From positions 1 through 5,314 of the forward strand of contig WRGV01000148.1 in NCBI GenBank assembly GCA_009787035.1: a stretch of 5,314 bases of DNA. Reading direction: 5' to 3'. This DNA is from Propionibacteriaceae bacterium. Its GTDB lineage: Bacteria; Actinomycetota; Actinomycetes; Propionibacteriales; Propionibacteriaceae. Positions 5,271-5,314 of this stretch are shown here, one piece after another. Every line of letters starts with the position of its first letter. The stretch's first letter is position 1. Under the pieces are notes generated by a model. It was not told where the DNA came from. It ran no database searches and was given only the letters and a program-made list of their open reading frames with translations. The translations under genes and the position numbers were made by a program.

Positions 5271-5314
5271 GGCTGGCTGGTTCCTGCCGGGCTCGCGCGC
5301 GTCTGTCACCTTTT

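Noticed and set aside
4365..5309. A 314-codon minus-strand open frame starting GTG at 5309
   Set aside because: Most of it is antisense to the phosphatidyltransferase and the rest crosses the palindromic element. There is no convincing ribosome site (only AAAAGG directly beside the GTG) and the Asp/Gly/His-rich product looks like no protein family.
5082..5314. Possible tRNA or known structured RNA in the right-hand non-coding stretch
   Set aside because: No T-loop GTTCRA box, acceptor stem pairing or CCA-type end could be found; the structure is explained by the inverted repeat.
1..5314. Signs of horizontal transfer, phage, insertion sequence, CRISPR or a new defence system
   Set aside because: No transposase, integrase, spaced direct repeats or toxin/defence domains are seen, and base composition is uniform across the genes. 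The gene content is a conserved core cluster.

Overview
The window is GC-rich and tightly packed, with a strongly GC-biased third codon position, Shine-Dalgarno-led ATG/GTG starts and overlapping stop/start codons. Gene content and order identify it as actinobacterial. On the minus strand, read from right to left, lie fhaA, fhaB, pstP (ppp), rodA and the first 11 codons of a gene matching pbpA. This is the conserved actinobacterial cluster that couples Ser/Thr kinase signalling to cell-wall growth; in Mycobacterium tuberculosis it continues into pknA and pknB, which would lie beyond the left edge here. The exact taxon cannot be fixed from the sequence. The short FhaA without a long linker argues against Mycobacterium, and a Propionibacteriales-type actinomycete is a low-confidence guess.

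Layout: 1-33 (-) is the start of pbpA. 30-1613 (-) is rodA, a SEDS-family glycosyltransferase. 1610-3031 (-) is pstP, a membrane-anchored PP2C phosphatase. 3035-3496 (-) is fhaB, a membrane-anchored FHA protein. 3503-4234 (-) is fhaA, a DUF3662 plus FHA protein. 4235-4433 is a divergent intergenic region with three short inverted repeats and only weak promoter candidates. 4434-5081 (+) is a CDP-alcohol phosphatidyltransferase resembling PgsA. 5082-5314 is non-coding and dominated by a long imperfect inverted repeat with nested hairpins.

How the genes work together: the five minus-strand genes have gaps of 3-6 bp or 4-bp overlaps, so they form one translationally coupled operon. By family knowledge, PknA/PknB phosphorylate FhaA, FhaB and other cell-wall factors, PstP reverses this, and RodA with PbpA polymerises and crosslinks peptidoglycan. 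The divergent phosphatidyltransferase makes a phospholipid head group and is not a standard member of the cluster.

I see no new defence, mobile or biosynthetic system. The least explained part is the palindromic element downstream of the phosphatidyltransferase, followed by the inverted repeats between the two divergent transcription units.
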